Shown here: positions 35,064-43,666 of the stretch, piece after piece
Layout of the letters: the number at the start of each line of letters is the position of its first letter
Position numbering within the stretch: position 1 is the first letter of the stretch
Assembly (NCBI GenBank): GCA_018889975.1
Contig: CP076546.1
Coordinates: 496,001 to 560,000 of the forward strand
Length of the DNA: 64,000 nucleotides
Direction of reading: 5' to 3'
DNA from: Bacillus sp. NP157
Lineage (GTDB): Bacteria; Pseudomonadota; Gammaproteobacteria; Xanthomonadales; Rhodanobacteraceae
Translations under genes and position numbers: made by a program
The notes under the pieces: model-generated
What the model saw: the letters and a program-made list of their open reading frames with translations, nothing else
Databases searched by the model: none
What the model was told of the DNA's origin: nothing

Positions 35064-36446
35064 ATGTTTGAATCCCTCAGCCAGCGCCTTTCCGATACCG
35101 TCAACCGCCTGCGTGGTCGCGGCCGGCTGACCGAGGAAAACATCCGCGAGACCCTGCGCGAAGTCCGCATCGCCCTGCTCGAGGCCGACGTGGCCCTGCC
35201 GGTGGTGAAGGCCCTCGTCGAGCGCGTGAAGGTCCGCGCCGTGGGTCAGGAAGTGCTCAAGAGCCTGTCGCCGGGCCAGGCCCTGGTGAAGGTGGTCAGC
35301 GACGAGCTCACCACGCTCATGGGCGCGGCCAACACCGAACTGAACCTCGCTGCCCAGCCGCCCGCCGTGGTGCTCATGGCCGGCCTGCAGGGCGCGGGCA
35401 AGACCACCACCGTCGGCAAGCTCGCCCGCTTCCTCAAGGAGCGCAAGAAGAAGCGCGTGATGGTGGTCAGCTGCGACGTCTACCGTCCGGCCGCCATCGA
35501 GCAGCTGCGTACGCTGGCCTCGCAGGTCGATGTGTCCTTCTTCCCCTCGGAAGCAGGCCAGGATCCGGTCGAGATCGCGAAGGCCGCCGTGGCGGCAGCC
35601 CGTCGCGAAGTGATCGACGTGCTGCTGGTGGATACCGCCGGCCGCCTGCACGTCGACGAAGCGATGATGCAGGAAATCAAGGCCCTGCACGGCGCCATCA
35701 ACCCGATTGAAACCCTGTTCGTCGTCGATTCGATGACCGGCCAGGATGCCGCCAACGTCGCCAAGGCGTTCTCGGATGCACTGCCGCTCACCGGCGTCGT
35801 GCTGACCAAGACCGACGGCGATGCCCGCGGCGGTGCGGCCCTGTCGGTGCGCTACGTCACCGGCCGCCCGATCAAGTTCCTGGGTGCCGGTGAAAAGACC
35901 GATGCCCTCGAGCCGTTCCATCCGGACCGCGTGGCACAGCGCATCCTCGGCATGGGCGACGTGCTGTCGCTGGTCGAGGAAGTCGAGCGCAAGGTCGATC
36001 ACGAGAAAGCCCAGAAGCTGGCCGAGAAGGTCATGAAGGGCAAGCGCTTCGACCTCAACGACATGCGCGACCAGCTTGAGCAGATGAACAACATGGGCGG
36101 CCTCGCTGGCCTCATGGACAAGCTGCCGGGCGTCTCAAGCCTGCCCGAGAACGTGAAATCCAAGGTCAACGACGGCGAGCTGCGGAAGATGGTCGCCATC
36201 ATCGGCTCGATGACCAAGAAGGAGCGCCGTCACCCGGATCTCCTGAACGGCTCGCGCAAGGCCCGCGTGGCCCGCGGCTCCGGCACCCAGCCCGCCGACG
36301 TCAATCGCCTGCTCAAGCAGTTCATGCAGATGGAAAAGATGATGTCCAAGCTGTCCAAGGGCGGCAGCAAGGGCCTCATGCGCCAGATGCGTGGCGCCAT
36401 GAAGGGCATGGGCGGCATGGGCGGCATGATGCCGCCGGGCCGGTAA
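35064..36446 (+). CDS. ffh: Signal recognition particle protein Ffh
   Basis: 460-aa SRP54 GTPase that delivers nascent membrane proteins to FtsY. The N domain (1-90) is followed by the G domain with the P-loop GLQGAGKTTT, DTAGRLHVDE, and TKTDGDARGG, then the Met-rich M domain that binds 4.5S RNA (KMMSKLSKG) and a C-terminal Gly/Met tail. Preceded by its own promoter. The 4.5S RNA gene is not in the window. Confidence 0.97.
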   Translation: MFESLSQRLSDTVNRLRGRGRLTEENIRETLREVRIALLEADVALPVVKALVERVKVRAVGQEVLKSLSPGQALVKVVSDELTTLMGAANTELNLAAQPPAVVLMAGLQGAGKTTTVGKLARFLKERKKKRVMVVSCDVYRPAAIEQLRTLASQVDVSFFPSEAGQDPVEIAKAAVAAARREVIDVLLVDTAGRLHVDEAMMQEIKALHGAINPIETLFVVDSMTGQDAANVAKAFSDALPLTGVVLTKTDGDARGGAALSVRYVTGRPIKFLGAGEKTDALEPFHPDRVAQRILGMGDVLSLVEEVERKVDHEKAQKLAEKVMKGKRFDLNDMRDQLEQMNNMGGLAGLMDKLPGVSSLPENVKSKVNDGELRKMVAIIGSMTKKERRHPDLLNGSRKARVARGSGTQPADVNRLLKQFMQMEKMMSKLSKGGSKGLMRQMRGAMKGMGGMGGMMPPGR

Positions 36447-36561
36447 GAGAAGAGCGTTGAGGGTTTCGAGTTGATAGTTGGGGGTGGGAGCGGGGCCGCA
36501 GTAGCGAGCCGGCTCTTACCCGGTACTCGATACTCCAAACGCTCTTAGGTTCCCCCAAGGC

Positions 36562-36590
36562 TTGACGCACCCCGTCACGCAACTTAAACT
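36562..36590 (+). promoter_or_regulatory. Predicted promoter of rpsP-rimM-trmD-rplS
   Basis: TTGACG (36562-36567), 17-bp spacer, TAAACT (36585-36590). Transcription would start about 60 bp before rpsP. The preceding 110 bp after ffh hold no gene but an imperfect inverted repeat (AGAGCGTT near 36451 against AACGCTCT near 36538). Confidence 0.6.
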
Positions 36591-36658
36591 TCCCGCTTTA
36601 CCGCGCCCGCTTTTCGCGCGCGCCTTGCCGGCATACGGCATTCTGGAGCTCGTAACTT

Positions 36659-36910
36659 ATGGTTAAGATTCGTCTTTCGCGCGGTGGCGCCAAGGGCCGT
36701 CCGTTTTATCACGTCGTTGTGACCGACCAGCGCAGCCCGCGCGACGGTCGTAACATCGAGCGCGTCGGCTACTACAACCCGGTCGCTTCGGGCGCTGATA
36801 AGCGTCTCGAACTCGACGTCGCCAAGGTCCAGGCCTGGGTGGCAAAGGGTGCACAGCTGACCGACAAGGTCCGTGCCCTCGTCAAGGAAGCCGGCAAGCT
36901 GGCTGCCTGA
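36659..36910 (+). CDS. rpsP: 30S ribosomal protein bS16
   Basis: 83-aa 30S assembly protein: [20 protein letters not shown] is the family signature, followed by [12 protein letters not shown]. First gene of the classic rpsP-rimM-trmD-rplS operon, overlapping rimM by 1 bp. Confidence 0.98.
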   Translation: MVKIRLSRGGAKGRPFYHVVVTDQRSPRDGRNIERVGYYNPVASGADKRLELDVAKVQAWVAKGAQLTDKVRALVKEAGKLAA

Positions 36911-37425
36911 TGGCGACGGAGCCTGGTCGGCGCGTCCGCGTAGGACGCATTGTCGGGCTCCATGGCGTGCAGGGTGAGGTCAAGCTGGAAAGCTGGACCG
37001 AACCTCGCCTCCAGATCTTCCGGTACCAGCCCTGGCTGCTGACCGCGCCGGGCGTGGAACGGGAGATGGAAGGGGTTCGTGGTCGGGCGCAGGGCAAGGG
37101 CATCGTTGCCTCCCTGCCGGGTATCGCGGACCGTGACCAGGCGGCAACGCTGGTCGGTTGCGAGATCACGGTCTCGCGCGACCTGCTGCCGCCGCCCGCA
37201 CCGGGCGAGTTTTACTGGGCCGACCTCGAAACCCTCGAGGTCGTGACCACCGAAAACGTCGTGCTCGGCCGGGTCAGTCATCTTTTCTCTACGGGCGCCA
37301 ACGACGTCATGGTAGTGAAGGATGGCGAGAAGGAACGCCTGGTCCCGTTCGTCCAGGGCCCCTACGTGCAGTCCGTCGATCTCGACGCTGGCCGCATCGT
37401 GGTGGACTGGGATCCCGAGTTTTAG
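36910..37425 (+). CDS. rimM: 16S rRNA-processing protein RimM
   Basis: 171-aa 30S maturation factor that binds uS19. The N-terminal RimM domain has [16 protein letters not shown], and the PRC-barrel-like C-terminal domain has [12 protein letters not shown] and ERLVPFV. Start codon overlaps the rpsP stop (TGATG). Confidence 0.96.
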   Translation: MATEPGRRVRVGRIVGLHGVQGEVKLESWTEPRLQIFRYQPWLLTAPGVEREMEGVRGRAQGKGIVASLPGIADRDQAATLVGCEITVSRDLLPPPAPGEFYWADLETLEVVTTENVVLGRVSHLFSTGANDVMVVKDGEKERLVPFVQGPYVQSVDLDAGRIVVDWDPEF

Positions 37426-37448
37426 CAAGCAGCGGTAATCCGAAGAGC

Positions 37449-38231
37449 ATGCGCATCGACGTGGTTACCCTGTTTCCCGATTTCGTCCGCCAGTCGGCCG
37501 GCATCGGGGTGGTGGGAAGGGCGCAGCAGCGCGAGCTGCTCCAGGTGGAAACCTGGAATCCGCGTGACTTCGCTACCGATAATTATCGCACCGTGGATGG
37601 CCGCCCCTTTGGCGGTGGACCAGGCATGGTGATGTTGATCGATCCCTTGCGGGCTGCCCTGGCGGCGATTCGCGAGGCGGCACCGGAACCGGTGCATGTG
37701 ATTTACCTCAGCCCGCAAGGTGCGCGGCTGACGCAGAAAAGGGTGGAAGCGCTGGCGAAAACGCCGCGAATCGCCCTCATTTGCGGACGTTACGAAGGTG
37801 TGGATGAACGCCTGCTCGAGCACGAGGTCGACGAAGAGCTCTCAATCGGCGATTATGTGCTGTCAGGTGGTGAGCTCGGCGCAGCGGTGATTATCGATGC
37901 GGTGGGTCGTCTACAGGACGGTGCGTTGAACGACGCGCAGTCCCACCAGCAGGATTCGTTCTCGGACGGCTTGCTGGATTGCCCGCACTACACCCGCCCC
38001 GTGCAGCACGATGCGTGGGGTGGCGTGCCGGAGGTCCTGCTTTCGGGTGATCACGCGGCTATTCGCCGCTGGCGCCGCAAGCAGTCGCTAGGTCGAACCT
38101 GGCTACGCCGGCCGGATCTGCTAACGCAGCTGGTCCTGGATGCTGAGTCCCGGGCTTTGCTTGATGAATTCCGCCGTGATTACGAACGGCTAAACGGTGC
38201 GGCCGACAACGACCGCCGTAATAAAAATTGA
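37449..38231 (+). CDS. trmD: tRNA (guanine37-N1)-methyltransferase
   Basis: 260-aa SPOUT methyltransferase that makes m1G37 to prevent frameshifting. The trefoil-knot signatures [12 protein letters not shown] and [11 protein letters not shown] are present, and the N-terminus [12 protein letters not shown] is standard. ATG 37449 lies 23 bp after rimM. Confidence 0.97.
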   Translation: MRIDVVTLFPDFVRQSAGIGVVGRAQQRELLQVETWNPRDFATDNYRTVDGRPFGGGPGMVMLIDPLRAALAAIREAAPEPVHVIYLSPQGARLTQKRVEALAKTPRIALICGRYEGVDERLLEHEVDEELSIGDYVLSGGELGAAVIIDAVGRLQDGALNDAQSHQQDSFSDGLLDCPHYTRPVQHDAWGGVPEVLLSGDHAAIRRWRRKQSLGRTWLRRPDLLTQLVLDAESRALLDEFRRDYERLNGAADNDRRNKN

Positions 38232-38243
38232 CAGGTGTGCGCC

Positions 38244-38651
38244 ATGAACAAACTCCTCCAACAGTTCGAAGCCGAGCAGATCACCCGCCAGCTGCCGGAT
38301 TTCGGCCCTGGCGACACCGTGGTCGTGAACGTCAAGGTTAAGGAAGGCAACCGCGAACGCGTCCAGGCCTTCGAAGGCATCGTGATCGCCAAGCGTAGCC
38401 GCGGCCTGCATTCGGCCTTCACCGTGCGCAAGATTTCGCACGGCACCGGCGTCGAGCGCGTGTTCCAGGCTCACAGCCCGGCCATCGATTCGGTCGAAGT
38501 GAAGCGCAAGGGCAAGGTCCGTGGCGCGAAGCTGTACTTCCTGCGTGGTCTGGAAGGCAAGGCTGCCCGCATCAAGGAAGACGTCGCCGCCGCCGCTGCC
38601 GCCAAGGCCGCGAAGAAGGCTGCCGCGTCCTCCGCCGCCGCCGCCGAGTAA
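38244..38651 (+). CDS. rplS: 50S ribosomal protein bL19
   Basis: 135-aa ribosomal protein at the subunit interface. Core segments [14 protein letters not shown] and [13 protein letters not shown] are present, and [11 protein letters not shown]. The C-terminal 20-25 residues are an Ala/Lys-rich extension ([15 protein letters not shown]) beyond the usual length of about 115. ATG 38244 follows AGGTG. Confidence 0.96.
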   Translation: MNKLLQQFEAEQITRQLPDFGPGDTVVVNVKVKEGNRERVQAFEGIVIAKRSRGLHSAFTVRKISHGTGVERVFQAHSPAIDSVEVKRKGKVRGAKLYFLRGLEGKAARIKEDVAAAAAAKAAKKAAASSAAAAE

Positions 38652-38675
38652 TCGGCTGCTGCAAGGCACGCAAAG

Positions 38676-38703
38676 AAGCCCGCGAGCAATCGCGGGCTTT
38701 TTT
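38676..38703 (+). terminator. Intrinsic terminator of rplS operon
   Basis: Stem AAGCCCGCGA / TCGCGGGCTT with a short loop and a run of six T. Confidence 0.92.
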
Positions 38704-38718
38704 GCGTTGCACCGTCTC

Positions 38719-38781
38719 CACGGCCTCCGGCCGAACTACCACGGCCTCCGGCCGAACTACCACGGCCTCCGGCCGAACCTC
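38719..38781 (+). repeat. Three tandem 21-bp repeats
   Basis: Three direct copies, each with a CGGCCTCCGGCCG palindrome and a CGAACTAC-like end; the third ends CGAACCT. They lie between the rplS terminator and composite repeat B. Confidence 0.85.
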
Positions 38782-38799
38782 GGCGCTGGCATGGCTGTT

Positions 38800-38821
38800 G
38801 TAGGAGCGCGCCTGCGCGCGA
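38800..38821 (+). repeat. GTAG-type REP, forward (start of copy B)
   Basis: Full 22-bp REP. Confidence 0.92.
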
Positions 38822-38858
38822 TGGCCGTCCGCGCGGCGCTCGTACCTGCACGCAGGAC

Positions 38859-39097
38859 AGCCCTCGGTGCCTACCCTCGCTGCTCAGACAGCGTTCTGGC
38901 GTGCGAAAAGGAGGGGCTGCTCCGCAGCCCGTTTATCTATTGGCCTACGGCCGCGCACCGGGTGCCGGGCGGCGGTTCTTGATTCGGCATCCTGCCTCAA
39001 CAAGAACGGCCGGCCATCGTGGCCGGCCCCCTTCGGGCTTCTTCCGCCCGCCACCCTCGCCGCCACGAACTCGCCTCGAGGGTAGGCACCGAGGGCT
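38859..39097 (+). repeat. Type-2 unit (239 bp), copy B1
   Basis: Perfect 21-bp inverted termini (38859-38879 and 39077-39097). The GGCCGGCC hairpin is at 39008-39028. Same length as A2 and C2 to the base. Confidence 0.88.
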
Positions 39098-39164
39098 GTC
39101 TTCCACCTTGACGCAAGCTGGGTGGGGCGGCGGCATCGCCATCCCCGACATAATGGCGGCTTTT

Positions 39165-39186
39165 GTAGGAGCGCGCCTGCGCGCGA
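39165..39186 (+). repeat. GTAG-type REP, forward (copy B)
   Basis: Full 22-bp REP after unit B1. Confidence 0.92.
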
Positions 39187-39404
39187 ACCCTCACCCTTGT
39201 TTCGGGCGAATGAGGCTGTGCATCGATGCCGGCCAGCGGTTCACCTGACGACAGCTCTGTTCGTAGGTCGTCGGCAGCCGGCTCGGCGTGAGTCGAAGCC
39301 ATTGAGCTACGACGCGGGAAAGCCGGGGCATGTCTTCGACAAGGTTTGAAGGCGCCTGGGCGGTTGGGTGAATCAGGTTCCTGCTTCACCGCGGTGTTGG
39401 CCGT

Positions 39405-39426
39405 TCGCGCGCAGGCGCGCTCCTAC
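39405..39426 (-). repeat. GTAG-type REP, reverse (copy B)
   Basis: Full 22-bp REP before unit B2. Confidence 0.92.
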
Positions 39427-39492
39427 ACGAGCCACCGCTGCGTCGGCGCGGTGCCGACGCTTTCCCACCCAGCTTGCGGCAAGAATGAAGAG

Positions 39493-39630
39493 AGCCCTCG
39501 GTGCCTACCCTCGAGGCGAGTTCCGCACAAGTGAGCGCCCGTAGGGCAATAAGTACATGGGCCGCGGCTGCGGCCAACCCTGTCGAGCGCGGAGGACCTG
39601 TCTGAGCAGCGAGGGTAGGCACCGAGGGCT
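39493..39630 (-). repeat. Type-1 unit (138 bp), copy B2
   Basis: Same length as A1 and C1; perfect 21-bp inverted termini (39493-39513 and 39610-39630). Confidence 0.88.
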
Positions 39631-39667
39631 GTCCTGCCCCAATGCCCGAGCGCCGCGCGGACGGCAT

Positions 39668-39689
39668 TCGCGCGCAGGCGCGCTCCTAC
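39668..39689 (-). repeat. GTAG-type REP, reverse (end of copy B)
   Basis: Full 22-bp REP, 43 bp from the 3' end of the FimX-like gene. Confidence 0.92.
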
Positions 39690-39732
39690 GGGAGCCGGGG
39701 TTATGAGGACATGGCCGCGGAGCGGCAACGCT

Positions 39733-41796
39733 TCAGACCGGTAGGTATTCCTCGGCGAGGACCTTGGCGGGCTCCTGCAGGAAGTTGCCCTGGACGAAGT
39801 CCACGCCGCAAGCGAACAGCAGCGACGTGCTCACCGCATCTTCCACCCATTCGGCCACCGACTGCTTGCCAGTCGCGTGGCCTTCCTTGCAGATCTCGGC
39901 GATACGTTTCTGGTTCTCGGGATGCTGCGGCAGGTCGGTCATGAAGCTGCGATCGATCTTCAGGTAATCCGCCTCGACGTGATTCAGCATCTGGAACGAA
40001 TTCAGGCCCGAACCGAACTGCTCGATCGCAAACCGGCCGCCCGACTGGCGCCAGCCGCTCGAGAACTCCTGCGCCTTGCGCAGCATGGTCAGCACCTTCG
40101 ACTCCGGCATCTCGATCACCAGCGTGCTGCGACGGAGCTTCGCCGTTTCCAGGCGACGCTTCAGCCACGGCAGCAGGTCCGGGTCTTCCAGCGACTGCAC
40201 GGTCATCTTCACGAAATAGGTCGTGGTCAGGCCGTCTTTCTCGCGGTGGGCGAGGGCATCGATTGCGTGGCCGAGCACCCAGCGGTCGATCGCCGGCAGC
40301 AGGCCGTTGCGTTCCGCCACCGGAAAGAAGTACGAGGGCAACACGTCGCCCTTCGGCCCGCGCATGCGTACGAGGATCTCGTAGAACTCGCCCACGGCAT
40401 CCTGCAGGCTGATGATCTGCTGGTGGTACAGGCGCAGGCCGTCCTGGGCGAGGGCTTCGCGGACGAGGTCGAGCCAGTACTGCTCGCGTTCGGCGTCGGC
40501 CTTTTCGCGCGCACTGGGGTCATGCAGTTCGACGCGGTTGCCGCCCTGGTTCTGGGCGTTGCGCAGCGCGGCGCTGGCCTGGTCGAGGACGGTTTCGGCG
40601 TTGGCGTTCTTTTCGGCGAGGAGCGTGCCGCCGACGGTCACCGTGACCGTCAGCGAGCGGCTGCCGGCGTCGACGATCGCATCGGAGATCGCGGCGCGCA
40701 TGCGCTCGGTCAGGGCTGCGTGTTCGAGGTCGCCGCGCGGTGCGAGGATGACGCCGAAGGTGTGGTCGCCCAGCACGCCGGCCACGTCTTCTTCGTCGAT
40801 GGTGTCCTTGATCCGCTCGGCCAGCGTGGCCAGCACCTGGTCGGCGTTGCCGATACCGGCGTTGGCGACCAGTTCCCGCCAGTTGTCGGGCTCGACCAGC
40901 AGCACGGCCTGGCCGGATCGGCCGGCGGCCGCGGCGGCCACGGCCTCGTCGATGTTCTCGAGGGTCCGTGCACGGTTGAACAGGCCGGTGACCGGGTCGT
41001 GGTAGAGCTGGGCGACGAGGGCCGGGTCGACCGTCTGCTGACGGAACACCAGCTGCAGGCAGGCTTCACCTTCGAAGGTCGCCTGGGCGAATTCGACCGT
41101 GGCCTTGAACGTGCTGCTGTCGTCGCGACGGACCAGCAGCTCCATCGGCGGCGGGATCTTTTCGCCGCGGGACAGCACCCGCAGGGTGTTCTTGAACTCT
41201 TCGGCGTGCGTCCCGGCGACCAGGTCGAGGATCGGCAGGCCGATGATGTCGTCGTATTCGGCGAAGCCAAAGGCTTCGAGGTAGGCCTGGTTCACGCGCA
41301 CGTGCATGCCTTCATGCACGTAGGCGATGGCGTCGCGCGAGGAGTCCAGCAGCGAATCGCAGCGGCGCTCGGTCTCGCGCAGCGCCGTTTCGAGGCGGCG
41401 CACCTGGCGGCGGGTGGACAGCGCCTGGAATTCACGGTGGACGGTCGCGAGGATCTGGTCCGGCCGCTTGCGCAGCGCCACGCCGCGCGAACCGCCGGCG
41501 AGCAGGTCGGCCACGCTTTCTTCCTCGAGCTTGTCCAGCACGGCGATGACCGCGAGGTCGCGGCCGCTGGCGTCCATCTGGCGCATGACCTGGGCGGACT
41601 CGATGCCGGGCACCGCCGGGTTCATCAGCACCAGGTCCGGCACCTGCTCGGCCATACACGCCTGGATCTCGGCGGCGGTGGTCGCGCGCGACGGCCGGAC
41701 GGCGATGCCGCCGTTACGCAGGATCGTGATCAGGACTTCCGCCTCTTCCACCGACGATTCGATGAAGAGGACGCGGATGACGTTGTCGTGTTTCAT
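39733..41796 (-). CDS. FimX/Filp-like degenerate REC-PAS-GGDEF-EAL protein
   Basis: 687-aa multidomain protein: receiver-like (about 5-125), PAS (about 145-255), GGDEF (about 265-425) and EAL (about 435-687). The domain order and length match FimX of Pseudomonas and Filp of Xanthomonas, c-di-GMP effectors that control type IV pili. All catalytic motifs are degenerate: the receiver phospho-acceptor position is Asn59 (VLMNP), the GGDEF motif is LGDHTF (342-347), and EAL is EIL (473-475), with EQFGSG in place of DDFGTG. It should therefore bind, not make or break, c-di-GMP. No pilus genes lie nearby. It is convergent with rplS across composite repeat B. Confidence 0.87.
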   Translation of the reverse strand: MKHDNVIRVLFIESSVEEAEVLITILRNGGIAVRPSRATTAAEIQACMAEQVPDLVLMNPAVPGIESAQVMRQMDASGRDLAVIAVLDKLEEESVADLLAGGSRGVALRKRPDQILATVHREFQALSTRRQVRRLETALRETERRCDSLLDSSRDAIAYVHEGMHVRVNQAYLEAFGFAEYDDIIGLPILDLVAGTHAEEFKNTLRVLSRGEKIPPPMELLVRRDDSSTFKATVEFAQATFEGEACLQLVFRQQTVDPALVAQLYHDPVTGLFNRARTLENIDEAVAAAAAGRSGQAVLLVEPDNWRELVANAGIGNADQVLATLAERIKDTIDEEDVAGVLGDHTFGVILAPRGDLEHAALTERMRAAISDAIVDAGSRSLTVTVTVGGTLLAEKNANAETVLDQASAALRNAQNQGGNRVELHDPSAREKADAEREQYWLDLVREALAQDGLRLYHQQIISLQDAVGEFYEILVRMRGPKGDVLPSYFFPVAERNGLLPAIDRWVLGHAIDALAHREKDGLTTTYFVKMTVQSLEDPDLLPWLKRRLETAKLRRSTLVIEMPESKVLTMLRKAQEFSSGWRQSGGRFAIEQFGSGLNSFQMLNHVEADYLKIDRSFMTDLPQHPENQKRIAEICKEGHATGKQSVAEWVEDAVSTSLLFACGVDFVQGNFLQEPAKVLAEEYLPV

Positions 41797-41899
41797 GATG
41801 TGATTCGACTACCGCAGTTCTACCCTGCGCAACGTATACCCGCTGCGCGCCCCCTGTAACGCGGCCCGGCGGCACGAGGCTGCCGGGAACGAGCCCATA

Positions 41900-42925
41900 C
41901 TAACGCGCGAAATCGGCAATAGGACGCTTTGAGGCGTCGCCGGGCAATTCACGTACCAGTTTTGGGACGAGGTACCCGGGAAGCCGCGCCCGCAGCGTCT
42001 CTACCAATGCCACCGCACGGGCATCATCGACCTCGAAATGTGTCGCGCCGGTGACCTTGTCGAGCTGGTGCAGGTAGTAGGGCAGCACGCCGGCGGCGAA
42101 CGAGCGCTCGCACAGGTCGGTTAGGGCGTCCGCGTCGTCGTTCACGCCGCGCAGCAGCACCGACTGGTTGAGCAGCGTGGCCCCGGCGTCACGCAGGCGC
42201 GCGCAGGCGGCATCGACCGCGGCGTCGAACTCGTTGGCATGGTTCGCATGCAGCACCACCACCTTCTGCAGCGGCAGCCCGGCCAGCCACGCGACGAAGG
42301 CGTCATCGACGCGCTCGGGCAAGACCACGGGCAGGCGGGTGTGGATGCGCAGGCGGATGACGTGGGGCAGGCCGGCCAGGCCGCGGGTCAGTTCCTCGAG
42401 CTTGTGCGTGGCCAGCGACAGCGGGTCGCCGCCGGAGAGGATCAGCTCGCGGATCGAGGTGTCGGCCGCCACGTGGGCCAGCGCGTCACGCCAGCCGGCC
42501 GCCGCGGCGATTTCCTCGCCGTAGGGGAAGTGCCGGCGGAAACAGTAACGGCAGTTCACGGCGCAGGACCCGCTGGCGATCAGCAGGGCGCGGCCGTCGT
42601 ACTTGTGCAGCAGCCCGTGCCCGGCCTTGGCGGCCATGTCGCCTACCGCGTCCACGCTGAAGCCCGGCGCCTCGTCGTGTTCGGCCCGCTGCGGCAGCAC
42701 CTGGCGCAGCAGGGGGTCGTCCGGGTCGCCATGGCGCATCCGGGCCACGAAGGCACGGGGCACGCGCAGGGGAAAGCCGGCGTCGTCGGCCGGCAGGAGG
42801 TCGGTGCGGTGGGCCAGGCCGACGGCGGCGAGGAGTTCCCCGGCATCGGTGATGGCCTCCCGCCAGGCCTCGCGCCAGCCCTGGGCTGGCGTCGGTAGGC
42901 GGGGAGTGGGGCTTGCGGTTATCAT
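41900..42925 (-). CDS. epmB: EF-P beta-lysylation protein (lysine 2,3-aminomutase type)
   Basis: 341-aa radical-SAM, PLP-dependent aminomutase that makes (R)-beta-lysine for modification of elongation factor P. The 4Fe-4S motif CAVNCRYCFRR is clear. It is divergent from efp, which encodes the target, with only 55 bp between start codons. The epmA ligase gene is not in the window. A TAAAAT box on the - strand at 42935-42940 would place the transcription start very near the ATG. Confidence 0.94.
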   Translation of the reverse strand: MITASPTPRLPTPAQGWREAWREAITDAGELLAAVGLAHRTDLLPADDAGFPLRVPRAFVARMRHGDPDDPLLRQVLPQRAEHDEAPGFSVDAVGDMAAKAGHGLLHKYDGRALLIASGSCAVNCRYCFRRHFPYGEEIAAAAGWRDALAHVAADTSIRELILSGGDPLSLATHKLEELTRGLAGLPHVIRLRIHTRLPVVLPERVDDAFVAWLAGLPLQKVVVLHANHANEFDAAVDAACARLRDAGATLLNQSVLLRGVNDDADALTDLCERSFAAGVLPYYLHQLDKVTGATHFEVDDARAVALVETLRARLPGYLVPKLVRELPGDASKRPIADFAR

Positions 42926-42939
42926 AGTGGGCCTATTTT
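42912..42939 (+). promoter_or_regulatory. Predicted efp promoter
   Basis: TTGCGG (42912-42917), 16-bp spacer, TATTTT (42934-42939). It overlaps the 5' end of epmB on the other strand. Confidence 0.5.
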
Positions 42940-42980
42940 AGCCGCCCTGTGGGCGGATTCACCTCTGGAGCAAGCAACAC

Positions 42981-43562
42981 ATGGCGACCCTTGGCCTCAA
43001 TGACGTCAAAACGGGCAAGAAGATCCTCCACAACGGCGACCCCTGGGTCATCACCGAAGCGGAATTCGTCAAGCCGGGCAAGGGCCAGGCGTTCACGCGC
43101 ATCCGCGTCCGCAACCTGAAGGACGGCCGCACCACCGAGCTGACCCTGAAGTCCAGCGACTCGTACGAAGAAGCCAACGCGATGGATACCGACGCCAGCT
43201 TCTCGTACATCGAGGGCACCGGTAACGAGCGTGAGTGGATCTTCATGCACGCCGAGACCTTCGAGCAGTACCGCGCCAACCTGGCCGCCATGGGCGACGC
43301 CTGGAAGTGGCTGAAGGGCGACGAGCAGTGTGTCATCACCCTGTTCAACGAAACCCAGATCATTGCCGTCCAGGCCCCGAAGTTCGTCGAGCTGAAGATC
43401 GTCGAGACCGACCCGGGCGTCCGTGGCGACACCTCGGGTGGCGGCGGCAAGCCGGCGACGCTGGAAACCGGCGCCGTGGTCCGCGTCCCGCTGTTCGTCA
43501 ACCAGGACGAAGTGATCAAGGTCGATACCCGCACGGGCGAATACGACAGCCGCGTCAAGTAA
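42981..43562 (+). CDS. efp: Elongation factor P
   Basis: 193-aa translation factor that rescues ribosomes stalled at poly-proline. Three OB-like domains are present; the modified residue is Lys34 in VKPGKGQAF, matching the beta-lysylated form and the neighbouring epmB. A Gly-rich insertion ([10 protein letters not shown]) is within the last domain. ATG 42981 follows GGAGCAAGC. Confidence 0.97.
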   Translation: MATLGLNDVKTGKKILHNGDPWVITEAEFVKPGKGQAFTRIRVRNLKDGRTTELTLKSSDSYEEANAMDTDASFSYIEGTGNEREWIFMHAETFEQYRANLAAMGDAWKWLKGDEQCVITLFNETQIIAVQAPKFVELKIVETDPGVRGDTSGGGGKPATLETGAVVRVPLFVNQDEVIKVDTRTGEYDSRVK

Positions 43563-43584
43563 GGCGGCGTCGTTCGACCCACGC

Positions 43585-43618
43585 AACGGCACGGCCGCCC
43601 CCAGGGCGCCGTGCCGTT
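43585..43618 (+). terminator. Hairpin after efp
   Basis: Perfect 11-bp stem AACGGCACGGC / GCCGTGCCGTT, with an inner GCCC/GGGC extension; no T-run follows, so termination may be incomplete. Confidence 0.55.
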
Positions 43619-43666
43619 CGCTTATCAGGGGCTGTGAAAACGCCCGGCACGCTTCGCGAGGCATCC

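Larger units (their letters stand above)
38800..39689. repeat. Composite repeat, copy B
   Basis: Gene-free stretch between rplS and the FimX-like gene. It has the same parts as copies A and C in reverse-complement order: forward REP, arm, 239-bp unit, forward REP, spacer of 218 bp, reverse REP, 138-bp unit, arm, reverse REP. It is the most complete copy, with REPs on all four positions. The spacer differs from those of A and C over most of its length but keeps a TGAATCAGGTTCC motif (reverse of GGAACCTGATTCA). Confidence 0.88.

Noticed and set aside
38859-39630. CRISPR array
   Set aside because: Repeats are of two long types with inverted termini and irregular spacing, and there are no cas genes.
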